Shown piece after piece: positions 8,473 through 16,074 of a stretch of DNA of 64,000 nucleotides. How positions within the stretch are numbered: position 1 is the stretch's first letter; the number at the start of each line of letters is the position of its first letter. Below the pieces are notes generated by a model. That model saw nothing but the letters and a program-made list of their open reading frames with translations, was not told the origin of the DNA and searched no databases. The stretch is from CAWCUU01 sp963798855. GTDB taxonomy: Bacteria > Gemmatimonadota > Gemmatimonadetes > Longimicrobiales > RSA9. The stretch is from NCBI GenBank assembly GCA_963798855.1, contig CAWCUU010000003.1:806001-870000 (forward strand). The letters are read 5' to 3'. Both the position numbers and the translations under genes were made by a program.

Positions 8473-8840
8473 GTGACCTCCTTTGGGCTTGTCGCCGCGA
8501 GGGCCGCCTGCTCGACCTCGAGCCAGTCGATCGACAGCTCCTCGCCCTGCACGATCTCCAGATCCAGTCCGCCGCACTCCGCACACCGCAACGGGAACGA
8601 CGGCTGAGCCGAGCGCCGGCCGCACTCCCGGCAGGCGCCCACCGCCTCCAGCACCTCGAACCCCAGCACCGCGCCGGCCGCCGGGGTGTCCTGCGTGATC
8701 AGCTCCCAGCTGAACTCGAGCGCGCTCGGCACGACCTGCCGCAGATGCCCCACCTTCAGCTGCACGTGCGTCACGCGCCGGGATCCGGCGTGCCGAAGCA
8801 CCGAGTCCAGCACCGCGCCCGCGATCGCCATCTCGTGCAT
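8469..8840 (-). CDS. hypA: HypA, nickel metallochaperone
   Basis: 123-aa Ni/Zn protein that partners HypB in nickel delivery. MHEMAIAGAV carries the canonical N-terminal Met-His-Glu Ni site, and the Zn domain has CRECGRRS ... LRCAECGG (two C-x2-C pairs). The ATG at 8840 shares a base with the hypE stop, and the hypA stop overlaps the small-subunit start, so hypE, hypA and hhyS are coupled. Placement of hypA between hypE and the structural genes rather than beside hypB is a local peculiarity of this operon. Confidence 0.95.
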   Translation of the reverse strand: MHEMAIAGAVLDSVLRHAGSRRVTHVQLKVGHLRQVVPSALEFSWELITQDTPAAGAVLGFEVLEAVGACRECGRRSAQPSFPLRCAECGGLDLEIVQGEELSIDWLEVEQAALAATSPKEVT

Positions 8841-9961
8841 CAGCAGATCCTCGGCAGCGGGTCGCCGACCAGCATGTCGAGCACGCGCCGGCCGCCGAAG
8901 CCGCTCTGCACGAGCACCATCCCCGGCGGATCGCCGCGCACTTCGCCGATCTCCGCCGCCTGCTCGCAGCCGGGCACACGCCGCAGCGCCGCCAGGGCCG
9001 CTTCCGCCGCCTCCGCCGCGACCGCCGCGATGAGCCGGCCCTCGTTCGCGACGTACATCGGGTCGATGCCGAGGATCTCGCACGCGCCGGCGACCGCCGG
9101 GTGCACCGGCACCGCGTCCTCACGCACGAGCACGGACACGCCGGATGCCATCGCCAGCTCGTTCAGCACCGAGGCGACGCCGCCGCGCGTCGCGTCGCGC
9201 ATGCAGCGCAGCGAAGGCCCCGCCGCGTCCAGCAGCGCGTCGACGGCCGGCCAGAGGCAGCAGGTGTCGGACTCGATCGCGGCGTCCAGCTCGAACTCCC
9301 CGCGCGCGAGCAGGATCGCCGTGCCGTGATCGCCGATGCGGCCGGAGACGAGGATGCGGTCACCTTCGTGGAGCGAGCGCGGAGAGAGGGCGGCGCGGGG
9401 ATCGATACGGCCGAGTCCGGTCGTGCAGATGTACATGGAGTCGGCATGCCCGCGCTCGACCACCTTCGTGTCGCCCGCGACGATCTCGACGCCGGCCTCT
9501 CGCGCGGCTCGGCCGATCGCCTCGACCTCCGCCCGCAGCACGTCCGCCGGCAACCCCTCCTCCAGCACCAGCGACAGCGTCAGGGCCAGAGGCCGCGCGC
9601 CGGAAACGGCGAGGTCGTTCGCCGTGCCGTTGACCGCCAGCTCGCCGATCGAGCCGCCGGGGAAACGGATCGGGCGCACGACGAAGCTGTCCGTGGTGAG
9701 CGCGAGGCCGAGCTCGTCGATGAACACGCGCCCCGCATCGTCCAGCTGCTCGAGTGCCTGCGAGGCGAAGCTCGGCACGAGCAGCCCCTCGATCAGCGAG
9801 CGCGTCGCCTTGCCCCCCGCCCCGTGGGCCATCGTGATCCGTTCGTCCCGGAAGCGCGGCGGCATCGCCCGCACCCGCTCGATCTTCGCGAGCGCCTCCC
9901 GCTCGCGGGCGTCCCGTCGTACGTCCGCCGCCGCCGCGCTCGTGCCGATCGCCGCCCTCAT
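8840..9961 (-). CDS. hypE: HypE, carbamoyl dehydratase for cyanide-ligand synthesis
   Basis: HypE dehydrates the thiocarbamoyl group received from HypF to thiocyanate and passes CN to iron on HypC-HypD. The 373-aa PurM-like protein contains ITMAHGAGGKATRSLIEGL, the ATP-binding FPGGSIGELAVNGTANDLAV, VAGDTKVV and DATRGGVASVLNELA. It ends in DPLPRIC, whose terminal Cys is the residue that carries the carbamoyl or cyano group. The ATG at 9961 overlaps the hypD stop. Frame intact, length typical. Confidence 0.97.
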   Translation of the reverse strand: MRAAIGTSAAAADVRRDAREREALAKIERVRAMPPRFRDERITMAHGAGGKATRSLIEGLLVPSFASQALEQLDDAGRVFIDELGLALTTDSFVVRPIRFPGGSIGELAVNGTANDLAVSGARPLALTLSLVLEEGLPADVLRAEVEAIGRAAREAGVEIVAGDTKVVERGHADSMYICTTGLGRIDPRAALSPRSLHEGDRILVSGRIGDHGTAILLARGEFELDAAIESDTCCLWPAVDALLDAAGPSLRCMRDATRGGVASVLNELAMASGVSVLVREDAVPVHPAVAGACEILGIDPMYVANEGRLIAAVAAEAAEAALAALRRVPGCEQAAEIGEVRGDPPGMVLVQSGFGGRRVLDMLVGDPLPRIC

Positions 9962-11073
9962 ACGCTCACCTTCTCTCGCGCGAAGCGCCCGAAGTTGTAG
10001 TACGCGGCGCACGCGCCCTCGCTCGACACCATGCAGGTGCCGATCGGGTGGTCGGGCGTGCACGCGGTGCCGAAGACCTTGCACTCCCATGGCTTGATCA
10101 CGCCCTTCAGCACCTCCCCGCACTGGCAGGCCTTCGGATCCGCCACGCGCACGCCCGGAACCTCGTAGCGGAGCTCGGCGTCGAAGTCCGCGTATGCATC
10201 GGAGAGCCTGAGTCCGCTCTGCGAGATGAAGCCCAGCCCGCGCCACTCGAAGTGCGGGCGCAGCGCGAAGACCTCGGAGAGCACGCGCAATGCCTGCAGG
10301 TTGCCGTCGTACGGCACCACCCGCCGGTACTGGTTCTCGACCTCGCAGCGCCCCTCGGCGAGCTGGGCCAGGATCATCTGCACCGACTGCAGCAGGTCGA
10401 GCGGCTCGAAGCCGGAGACGACGACCGGCTTGCCGTACTGCGCCGGGATGAACTCGAAGGGACGCGCGCCGACGACCGTCGAGACGTGACCGGGGCCGAC
10501 GAATCCATCGAGGCGCAGGTCGGGCGACTCGAGCAGCGCGCGCACCGGCGGCACGATCGTGACGTGGTTGCAGAAGACGGTGAAGTTCGGGATGCGCTCC
10601 GCCTTCGCGCGCATCAGCGTCAGCGCGGTGGACGGCGCGGTCGTCTCGAAGCCGATCGCGTAGAAGACGACGTCCCGGTCGGGGTTCTGCTTCGCAATGC
10701 GCAGCGCGTCCAGCGGCGAATAGACCATGCGCACGTCGGCCCCGGCCGCCTTCGCCTCCAGCAGCGTGCCCGTGCCGCCGGGCACGCGCAGCATGTCGCC
10801 GAAGCAGGTGAAGATCACGTCATCGCGCTGCGCGACGGCGATCCCGTCGTCCACGCGTCCCATCGGGATCACGCAGACGGGGCAGCCGGGACCGTGTACC
10901 AGCTCGACGTTGGCGGGCAGCAGGTCGTCGATGCCGTAGCGGTAGATGGTGTGCGTGTGGCCGCCGCACACCTCCATGATCTTGTAGTGGCGGCCAGGCT
11001 CGACGATGTCGCGGATACGGGCGGACACCGTCTGCCCCAGTCGCGCATCGCGGAACTCGTCGACGAACTTCAT
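9958..11073 (-). CDS. hypD: HypD, Fe(CN)2CO assembly scaffold
   Basis: 371-aa Fe-S protein that, with HypC, assembles the Fe(CN)2CO moiety. Conserved blocks are MEVCGGHTHTIYRYG, VHGPGCPVCVIPMGRVD, GFETTAPSTALTL, FCNHVTIVPP, GFVGPGHVSTVVG and the C-terminal cluster CQCGEVLKGVIKPWECKVFG followed by GTACTPDHPIGTCMVSSEG. These include the Cys residues for the [4Fe-4S] cluster and the redox disulphide. The ATG at 11073 overlaps the stop of the HypC-like gene. Length and frame are normal. Confidence 0.97.
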   Translation of the reverse strand: MKFVDEFRDARLGQTVSARIRDIVEPGRHYKIMEVCGGHTHTIYRYGIDDLLPANVELVHGPGCPVCVIPMGRVDDGIAVAQRDDVIFTCFGDMLRVPGGTGTLLEAKAAGADVRMVYSPLDALRIAKQNPDRDVVFYAIGFETTAPSTALTLMRAKAERIPNFTVFCNHVTIVPPVRALLESPDLRLDGFVGPGHVSTVVGARPFEFIPAQYGKPVVVSGFEPLDLLQSVQMILAQLAEGRCEVENQYRRVVPYDGNLQALRVLSEVFALRPHFEWRGLGFISQSGLRLSDAYADFDAELRYEVPGVRVADPKACQCGEVLKGVIKPWECKVFGTACTPDHPIGTCMVSSEGACAAYYNFGRFAREKVSV

Positions 11074-11303
11074 CGCGCTTCCGACGCGGCAGTGTCCAGT
11101 CGCAGCAGCGCGGCTCCCGCGTGGACGAGGAGCACGTCGCCCGGCCGCGGATCCTCCAGGAGGCCGGTCATCACCTCGCTGCGGCGACCCGCCTCGTCCT
11201 CGCAGACGGCAAGGCCATGGTCCGCGAGCGCGACCAGGCGCATGGGAACACCCTCATCCGAGCACGTCACGCAGTGGCCGTCGAAGCAGCGCGGCGCGCT
11301 CAT
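11070..11303 (-). CDS. Second HypC/HupF-like protein with Cys-rich N-terminus
   Basis: 77-aa HypC-fold variant immediately downstream of hypC and upstream of hypD, overlapping both. Instead of the canonical Met-Cys N-terminus it begins MSAPRCFDGHCVTCSDEGVP, giving a C-x4-C-x2-C pattern with an adjacent His. The OB-like beta core (MRLVALADHGLAVCED, PRPGDVLLVHAGAALLRLD) matches HypC. True HypC uses the Cys after Met1 to bind iron on HypD; this copy cannot use that residue unless processed differently. Paired HypC-type genes are known in group 1h clusters. It may be a specialised iron chaperone for this hydrogenase. Confidence 0.85.
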   Translation of the reverse strand: MSAPRCFDGHCVTCSDEGVPMRLVALADHGLAVCEDEAGRRSEVMTGLLEDPRPGDVLLVHAGAALLRLDTAASEAR

Positions 11304-11581
11304 TGGATCACGCTCGCCTTCAGCTCCTCGAGCTCCTGCTCGTACTCGGGCCCCATCCGCTCGAGCAGCTTCAGCGTCGCCGCGGCCTCGGCCTCGTCCA
11401 CCTGCGAGATCGCGAAGCCGACGTGGATCAGCACCCAGTCGCCGGCGCGGACGCCACCGCCATCATCGGAGTCCAGGAGCCCGATGTTCACGGTTCGCGT
11501 GACACCGGCGACATTGACGCGCGCCAGCCGGTTGGACTCGTCGACTACCTCGACCACCTGCCCCGGAATCGCCAGGCACAT
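11300..11581 (-). CDS. hypC: HypC, hydrogenase maturation chaperone
   Basis: 93-aa chaperone that forms a complex with HypD and then the large-subunit precursor. MCLAIPGQVVEV shows the essential Cys2 exposed after Met removal. The beta core continues RVNVAGVTRTVNIGLLD and GDWVLIHVGFAISQVDEAEA, and the acidic helical tail (ERMGPEYEQELEELK) is typical. The ATG at 11581 follows an AGGGGGA site; longer in-frame starts to 11731 would translate the intergenic hairpins and are rejected. The stop overlaps the second HypC-like gene. Confidence 0.95.
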   Translation of the reverse strand: MCLAIPGQVVEVVDESNRLARVNVAGVTRTVNIGLLDSDDGGGVRAGDWVLIHVGFAISQVDEAEAAATLKLLERMGPEYEQELEELKASVIQ

Positions 11582-11636
11582 GGGCGGTCCCCCTCGTTCG
11601 GAGCTATCCGTGCAGCGACTTCTATGAACAACGGAA

Positions 11637-11724
11637 GAGGCGGGCTCCCGGCTATCGGAAGACCGCCTCGTCACGTAGATCCTGACCATGAAAGAGGCGG
11701 CTCTCCGGGGAGAGTCCGCCTCTT
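11637..11724. terminator. Two related hairpins between hypF and hypC
   Basis: Two inverted repeats lie in the 233-nt gap between the hypF stop and the hypC start. The stronger, 11692-11724, is AAGAGGCGG-CTCTCC / GGAGAG-T-CCGCCTCTT, a 15-bp stem with one bulged base. The weaker, 11637-11669, has outer arms GAGGCGG/CCGCCTC and an inner CCG/CGG. Both share the AAGAGGCGG arm. No U-run follows on either strand, so a factor-independent terminator is not proven. They may partly terminate or process the hypF transcript ahead of hypC. Confidence 0.45.
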
Positions 11725-11814
11725 CGCGCACCTATGTCTCTGCTGATGGGCCGCTCATGCATTCATTGGGCCATGCACGGGCGCTGTCAAGTCGCTGTCG
11801 CGCGCCTTCCTCTG

Positions 11815-14259
11815 TCAGCCTGCATCGGCCCCACTCTCGTTTCCGCCGGCCACGGCCGCCGCCACTGCCGCCTGCCCGTAGGAAATGCCGCCATCGTTCG
11901 GCGGCAGCCTCTCCGGCAGCAGCACGCGCAGCCCCTCCCGCCGCAGAGCCGAAGCCGTGCGCTCCAGCAGCAGCCGGTTCTGGAACACCCCTCCGGAAAG
12001 CACGACCGTCCGCACGCCGCGCTCGTCGGCGATCGCGAGACAGGCGCGCACGGTGCCGTCCGCGACGCCGTTGTGGAAGCGCGCCGAGACCGCGCCGGCC
12101 GGCGCGCCGCGCCCGACGTCGTCCAGCACCTCGCGCAGCAGCGGCTTCGGGTCGAGCACCAGAGAGCCCGCCCCGGCGCCGCTCCCCGCGCCCGCTCGCG
12201 CGACCGCCATGCGGTAAGCCGTCCGCTCGTCGGGATCGGCCGCGCGCTCCAGCTCGATCGCGGCCTGCCCCTCGTAGCTGACGCGCGCGCGCACGCCGCA
12301 CAGCGCCGAGACGGCGTCGAAGAGGCGCCCCATGCTCGACGTGATCGGCGCGGACAGGCCCGAGCGGGCGAGCGAAGCGACGATCTCCCATTGCCGCGGG
12401 TCCACGTCGCCGCGGAGCCCGCGCGGGATGGCCGGTGCGGCATCGGCCGGGGCGGGGCTCGCCTCGGCCCGGTTGCCGGCTTCCGCCTCCAGCTCGCAGA
12501 TCCACGCGCACGCCATCCGCCACGGCTCGCGGATCGCGGCTTCTCCACCCGGAAGCCGAGCGGTGCCGAGGTGGCCGACGCGCTCGAAACCGCGCAGATC
12601 GCCGAGCAGCAGCTCGCCGCCCCAGACCGTGCCGTCCGTGCCGTAGCCGGTCCCGTCGTAGATCACGCCGAGCGCCGGACCGCTCTCGCGGTGCTCGGCC
12701 AGGCACGCGGCCAGGTGCGCGTGATGGTGCTGCACGCCGACCGGCACGAGGTCGCTCCGCTCGAGCGCGTATTTCGTGGACAGGTACTCCGGATGCAGAT
12801 CGTGAGCGACGAGTCGCGGCCGCAGCCGGAACAGCTTCAGGAAGTGCTCGATGCCGTCGGTGAACGAGCACAGCGTCTCGTAGTTCTCCAGGTCGCCGAT
12901 GTGGTGGCTGACGATCGCCTTATGCCCCTCGGCGATGCAGAAGGTGCTCTTCAGCTCGGCGCCGGTCGCGAGCAGCGGCGGCGCGGCGACCGGCAGCTCG
13001 AGCGGGGCGGGGACCCATCCGCGCGAGCGCCGCAGCAGCATCGGCCGCGGTGCGTCGCCCTCGATTTCCACGAGGCGCAAGACCGAGTCGTCGGTACGCA
13101 TGTGGATCGGCCGATCGTGGACGAGGAAGCCGTCCGCGATCGTGCGGAGGCGCTCGAGCGCATCCGCATCCTCGTAGGCGATCGGCTCATCGGACACGTT
13201 CCCGCTGGTCATCACGAGCGGCACGCCGGTATCCGCCAGCAACAGGTGGTGCAGCGGCGAGTAGGGCAGCATCACCCCCAGCTCGCGCGCGCCGGGAGCG
13301 ACGGACGCGGCAACCCGCGCGTCGGCGCGGCGTCGCGCCAGCACGATCGGGCGCTCCGTGGAGCGCAGCAGCGCCTCTTCCCCGGCAGCGAGCTCGACGA
13401 GCCCGCGCGCCGCCTCCACGTCCGGCGCCATCAACGCGAACGGCTTCTCCTCCCGGTGCTTCGCCGATCGCAGCCGCGCGACGACCACCTCGTCGTCCGC
13501 GCGGCACGCCAGGTGGTAGCCGCCGATCCCCTTCACCGCGAGGATCTCGCCCGCGAGCAGTCGCCGCGCCGCGAGCGCGATCGCGTCCTCGCCGGTGACC
13601 TCGCCGGGCGACGTCGCCCCGGCGTGCGCGTCGCGCAGGGCGACCCTCGGACCGCAAACGGGGCACGCGTTCGGCTGCGCGTGGAAGCGACGGCTGGACG
13701 GGTCTTCGTACTCGGCGCGGCACCGCTCGCACATCGTGAAGCCGGCCATCGTCGTCGAGGGGCGATCGTACGGCGTGTCCAGGACGATCGTGAAGCGTGG
13801 GCCGCAGTCGGTGCAGTTGATGAACGGATAGCGGTAGCGGCGGTCGGTCGGATCGAAGAGCTCCGACAGACACGCGTCGCAGGTTGCGGTGTCCGGCGTG
13901 ATCGGCGTCGGCGCGCCGTGGCCCGGCTCGCTCGCGACGATCTCGAAGCCCCTCCCTCCGCGGGGCGCCCGGTCGACGACCTCGATCGCCTCGATGCGCG
14001 CGAGCGGCGGCGCTTCCGCCCGCAGCCGGCGCAGCAACTCGTCCAGCCGGTCTGCGCCGGCCTCCGCCTCCAGCAGCACGCCCTCGTCGTCGTTCAGCAC
14101 GAAGCCGCTGACGCCGAGCGCGCGGGCGAGGCGGTAGACGTACGGACGGAAGCCGACTCCCTGCACAGTTCCGCGTACGCGCACCCGCACCCGGCGCAGC
14201 CGCCGATCCTTGTCCGCGATCATGTCCGAGAAATGCCGCGTGCGATGCGGCGGGCGCAA
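11815..14259 (-). CDS. hypF: HypF, carbamoyltransferase
   Basis: HypF makes carbamoyl-AMP from carbamoyl phosphate and transfers the group to HypE. The 814-aa protein shows all domains in order. An acylphosphatase (RVRGTVQGVGFRPYVYRLA) comes first, then tandem zinc fingers (CDACLSELFD ... CTDCGPRFT and CERCRAEYED ... CPVCGPRV). A YrdC-like domain (LAVKGIGGYHLACRA) and a C-terminal Kae1-like ATPase (HHHAHLAACLAEH, VIYDGTGYGTDGTVWGGELL, SGGVFQN) follow. The ATG at 14259 is used; ATG 14223 is an alternative just before the acylphosphatase. It is the first gene of the operon. Confidence 0.96.
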   Translation of the reverse strand: MRPPHRTRHFSDMIADKDRRLRRVRVRVRGTVQGVGFRPYVYRLARALGVSGFVLNDDEGVLLEAEAGADRLDELLRRLRAEAPPLARIEAIEVVDRAPRGGRGFEIVASEPGHGAPTPITPDTATCDACLSELFDPTDRRYRYPFINCTDCGPRFTIVLDTPYDRPSTTMAGFTMCERCRAEYEDPSSRRFHAQPNACPVCGPRVALRDAHAGATSPGEVTGEDAIALAARRLLAGEILAVKGIGGYHLACRADDEVVVARLRSAKHREEKPFALMAPDVEAARGLVELAAGEEALLRSTERPIVLARRRADARVAASVAPGARELGVMLPYSPLHHLLLADTGVPLVMTSGNVSDEPIAYEDADALERLRTIADGFLVHDRPIHMRTDDSVLRLVEIEGDAPRPMLLRRSRGWVPAPLELPVAAPPLLATGAELKSTFCIAEGHKAIVSHHIGDLENYETLCSFTDGIEHFLKLFRLRPRLVAHDLHPEYLSTKYALERSDLVPVGVQHHHAHLAACLAEHRESGPALGVIYDGTGYGTDGTVWGGELLLGDLRGFERVGHLGTARLPGGEAAIREPWRMACAWICELEAEAGNRAEASPAPADAAPAIPRGLRGDVDPRQWEIVASLARSGLSAPITSSMGRLFDAVSALCGVRARVSYEGQAAIELERAADPDERTAYRMAVARAGAGSGAGAGSLVLDPKPLLREVLDDVGRGAPAGAVSARFHNGVADGTVRACLAIADERGVRTVVLSGGVFQNRLLLERTASALRREGLRVLLPERLPPNDGGISYGQAAVAAAVAGGNESGADAG

Positions 14260-14402
14260 GCCGGCGCGAGAATCGGAGCGTCATCCGGTCGTCGCGTCGG
14301 CTCGCGCTGGGGCGCGGCGTCGAGTCGCGCCCGGGCGCGCCGGCGAGTCGCGGCCGGCCGCGGCGCCCGAGCCGGAACCAGGCGCGCCGGCGAGTCGGCA
14401 CC

Positions 14403-14483
14403 GGTTAACCATGCCAACTACCTGAGCATCTTATAAATCCTTCTGCGACATACAGATGCTGGCCATGACATCGGTTAACGATG
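14403..14483 (-). promoter_or_regulatory. Candidate hydrogenase operon control region with two GTTAAC dyads
   Basis: The 348-nt gap upstream of hypF (14260-14607) holds an AT-rich island in very GC-rich DNA. Two GTTAAC palindromes lie exactly 70 bp apart. One is inside GGTTAACC (14403-14410) and the other inside the minus-strand dyad CATCG-TTAAC-CGATG (14469-14483). Between them, reading toward hypF, is ATTTATAAGATG, a possible -10 region with a poor -35. The layout suits an operator or activator site for the hydrogenase operon. No protein is known to bind here. The rest of the gap to 14607 shows nothing else. Confidence 0.4.
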
Positions 14484-14607
14484 TGAAACGGCTCCGAGCC
14501 CGCCCACGCCGTAGCTCCAACGGTCTGGAAGCTCGTACCGGGACGGCCCGGCCGCTTCGGCGTCGACGTCCGGCTCCCGCGACGCCGCGTACGTGCGAAC
14601 TCCAGCC

Positions 14608-15942
14608 CTACTCGAGGATCAGGTAGCGGCGCGGCGAAGCGACCTTCTTGCCGTGCGACGCCGGCACGTCCTGGCCGATCGTCCCGGTGAACGTCGCCGC
14701 CGCGCCGGCGCCGGACCTGCCGCTGCACCCCTCCGGCCGCGCGCCGACCACCCACACGGCCGCGCCGTACGCCTCCAGCTGCCACGCCTCTGCCCCGCTC
14801 GGAGCGGCACCATCGGCCGACTTCGCCGATTCGCGCAGGCACACCCCGGACACCTGCACCCGGGTCCCCGTCGCGACGTCCGACTCCAGCAGCTCCCGTA
14901 CGGTCATCGACACGGGCACCGCGGCCGAGTCCGTCCCCGCCGACTCCTCCTCCACCTGGGCCGGAACCGGCTGCGGCTTGGGAGTCGAATCGCCGGGCTT
15001 CTCCGCCTTGCCAGGTTTCTTCGCCTTGTCCGCCTGGCTCGCGTTCCCCGCCTTACCCGACTTGCTCGCGGCGCTGGAGGACTTCTCCGGCTCGGCCTTG
15101 CCCGGCTCCGCCCTGGCCGTGTCGGCCGAGGATTCCTCGGCATCGTCGGACTTCCCGTTGGTCGAAGCCTTCTCCGCCTTGGCGTCGTCCGACTTCCCGT
15201 TGGTCGAAGGCTTCCCCGCCTTGGCGTCGTCCAGCTTACCCTTCGCCTCCACCTGCCCATTCGCGACAGCGTTTTCCGTCTTCGACTGACCCTTGTCGCG
15301 GGAGGCCGCGGCCTTTTCATCCTTCGCGGCCGGCTTCCCCGTATCCGTCGGCTTCCCCTTTAACGCCTTGGTGTCGTTCGCGTCCGCACCCTGACCGTGG
15401 TCCGGAGCGTCGCCCCGCCCGTGCGGCTCGTCGGCCTTCCCGTGATCAACCGCGTCGGACTTTCCATGCTCGGCCGCATCGGCCTTCCCATGGGGCTCAT
15501 CCGCCTTCCCATGGGTCTCATCCGCTTTGCCGTGCGGCTCATCCGCCTTGCCGTGCGGCTCATCCGCCTTGCCGTGCGGCTCATCCGCCTTGCCGTGGGC
15601 CTCGTCCGCCTTGCCGTGCGCCTCATCGGCCTTGCCGTGCGGCTCGTCCGCCTTGCCGTGCGGCTCGTCCGCCTTTCCGTGTGGCTCGTCCGACTTGCCG
15701 TGTGGCTCGTCCGACTTGCCGTGTGGCTCGTCGGACTTGCCGGGATCGGCCACGGCGACGGTCGACACCGTGTCGAGCGCTTCCGCGGGAGTCAGGGCGC
15801 CAGGAGTGGGCTTCGTGGAGGTGACCGCGGAATCCTGCACCGCTGCGACCGGTGCGACCGGCGCCACGGGTGCAGGCACCACGGTGATCGAGCATCCCCC
15901 AATGGCGATGGCCATCGCGAGGATGGAGAGGACCCTCGTCAT
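14608..15942 (-). CDS. His-rich heptad-repeat lipoprotein with C-terminal OB-like domain
   Basis: 444-aa lipoprotein: signal peptide with lipobox AIGGC (Cys17), so it is envelope-anchored. Residues about 66-180 form 12 heptads GK[SA]DE[PAT]H followed by four degenerate units, giving about 16 regularly spaced His flanked by acidic and Lys residues. A second low-complexity stretch (TNGKSDDAKAEKAS-like) follows. The C-terminal ~100 residues look folded (VRELLESDVATGTRVQVSG, AWQLEAYGAAVWVVG, ASPRRYLILE) and resemble an OB-fold. It is the first gene upstream of the hydrogenase operon on the same strand. Periodic His/Asp suggests Ni or Zn binding; this is inference. Confidence 0.75.
   Translation of the reverse strand: MTRVLSILAMAIAIGGCSITVVPAPVAPVAPVAAVQDSAVTSTKPTPGALTPAEALDTVSTVAVADPGKSDEPHGKSDEPHGKSDEPHGKADEPHGKADEPHGKADEAHGKADEAHGKADEPHGKADEPHGKADEPHGKADETHGKADEPHGKADAAEHGKSDAVDHGKADEPHGRGDAPDHGQGADANDTKALKGKPTDTGKPAAKDEKAAASRDKGQSKTENAVANGQVEAKGKLDDAKAGKPSTNGKSDDAKAEKASTNGKSDDAEESSADTARAEPGKAEPEKSSSAASKSGKAGNASQADKAKKPGKAEKPGDSTPKPQPVPAQVEEESAGTDSAAVPVSMTVRELLESDVATGTRVQVSGVCLRESAKSADGAAPSGAEAWQLEAYGAAVWVVGARPEGCSGRSGAGAAATFTGTIGQDVPASHGKKVASPRRYLILE
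15500..15745. repeat. 21-bp tandem repeats encoding GKADEPH heptads
   Basis: About twelve consecutive 21-bp units, with plus-strand consensus close to CTTGCCGTGCGGCTCATCCGC, inside the His-rich lipoprotein gene. Units differ mainly at wobble and at the S/A and P/A/T codons, so the protein repeat is conserved more than the DNA. Copy number is likely to vary between strains by slippage. Antisense open frames across it arise from the repeat and are not genes. Confidence 0.85.
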
Positions 15943-16074
15943 CGTCTCCGTCCTTTTGACTGGTTGTCGCTGTCGGGGAGGCCCTGGGCCGGGACGCGAC
16001 GTTCGCGGACGTCGCTACGGGAAGAGACACAAGAATACGCCGGAATGTTCCACGACGGAAGATTCTTTCCCGTG

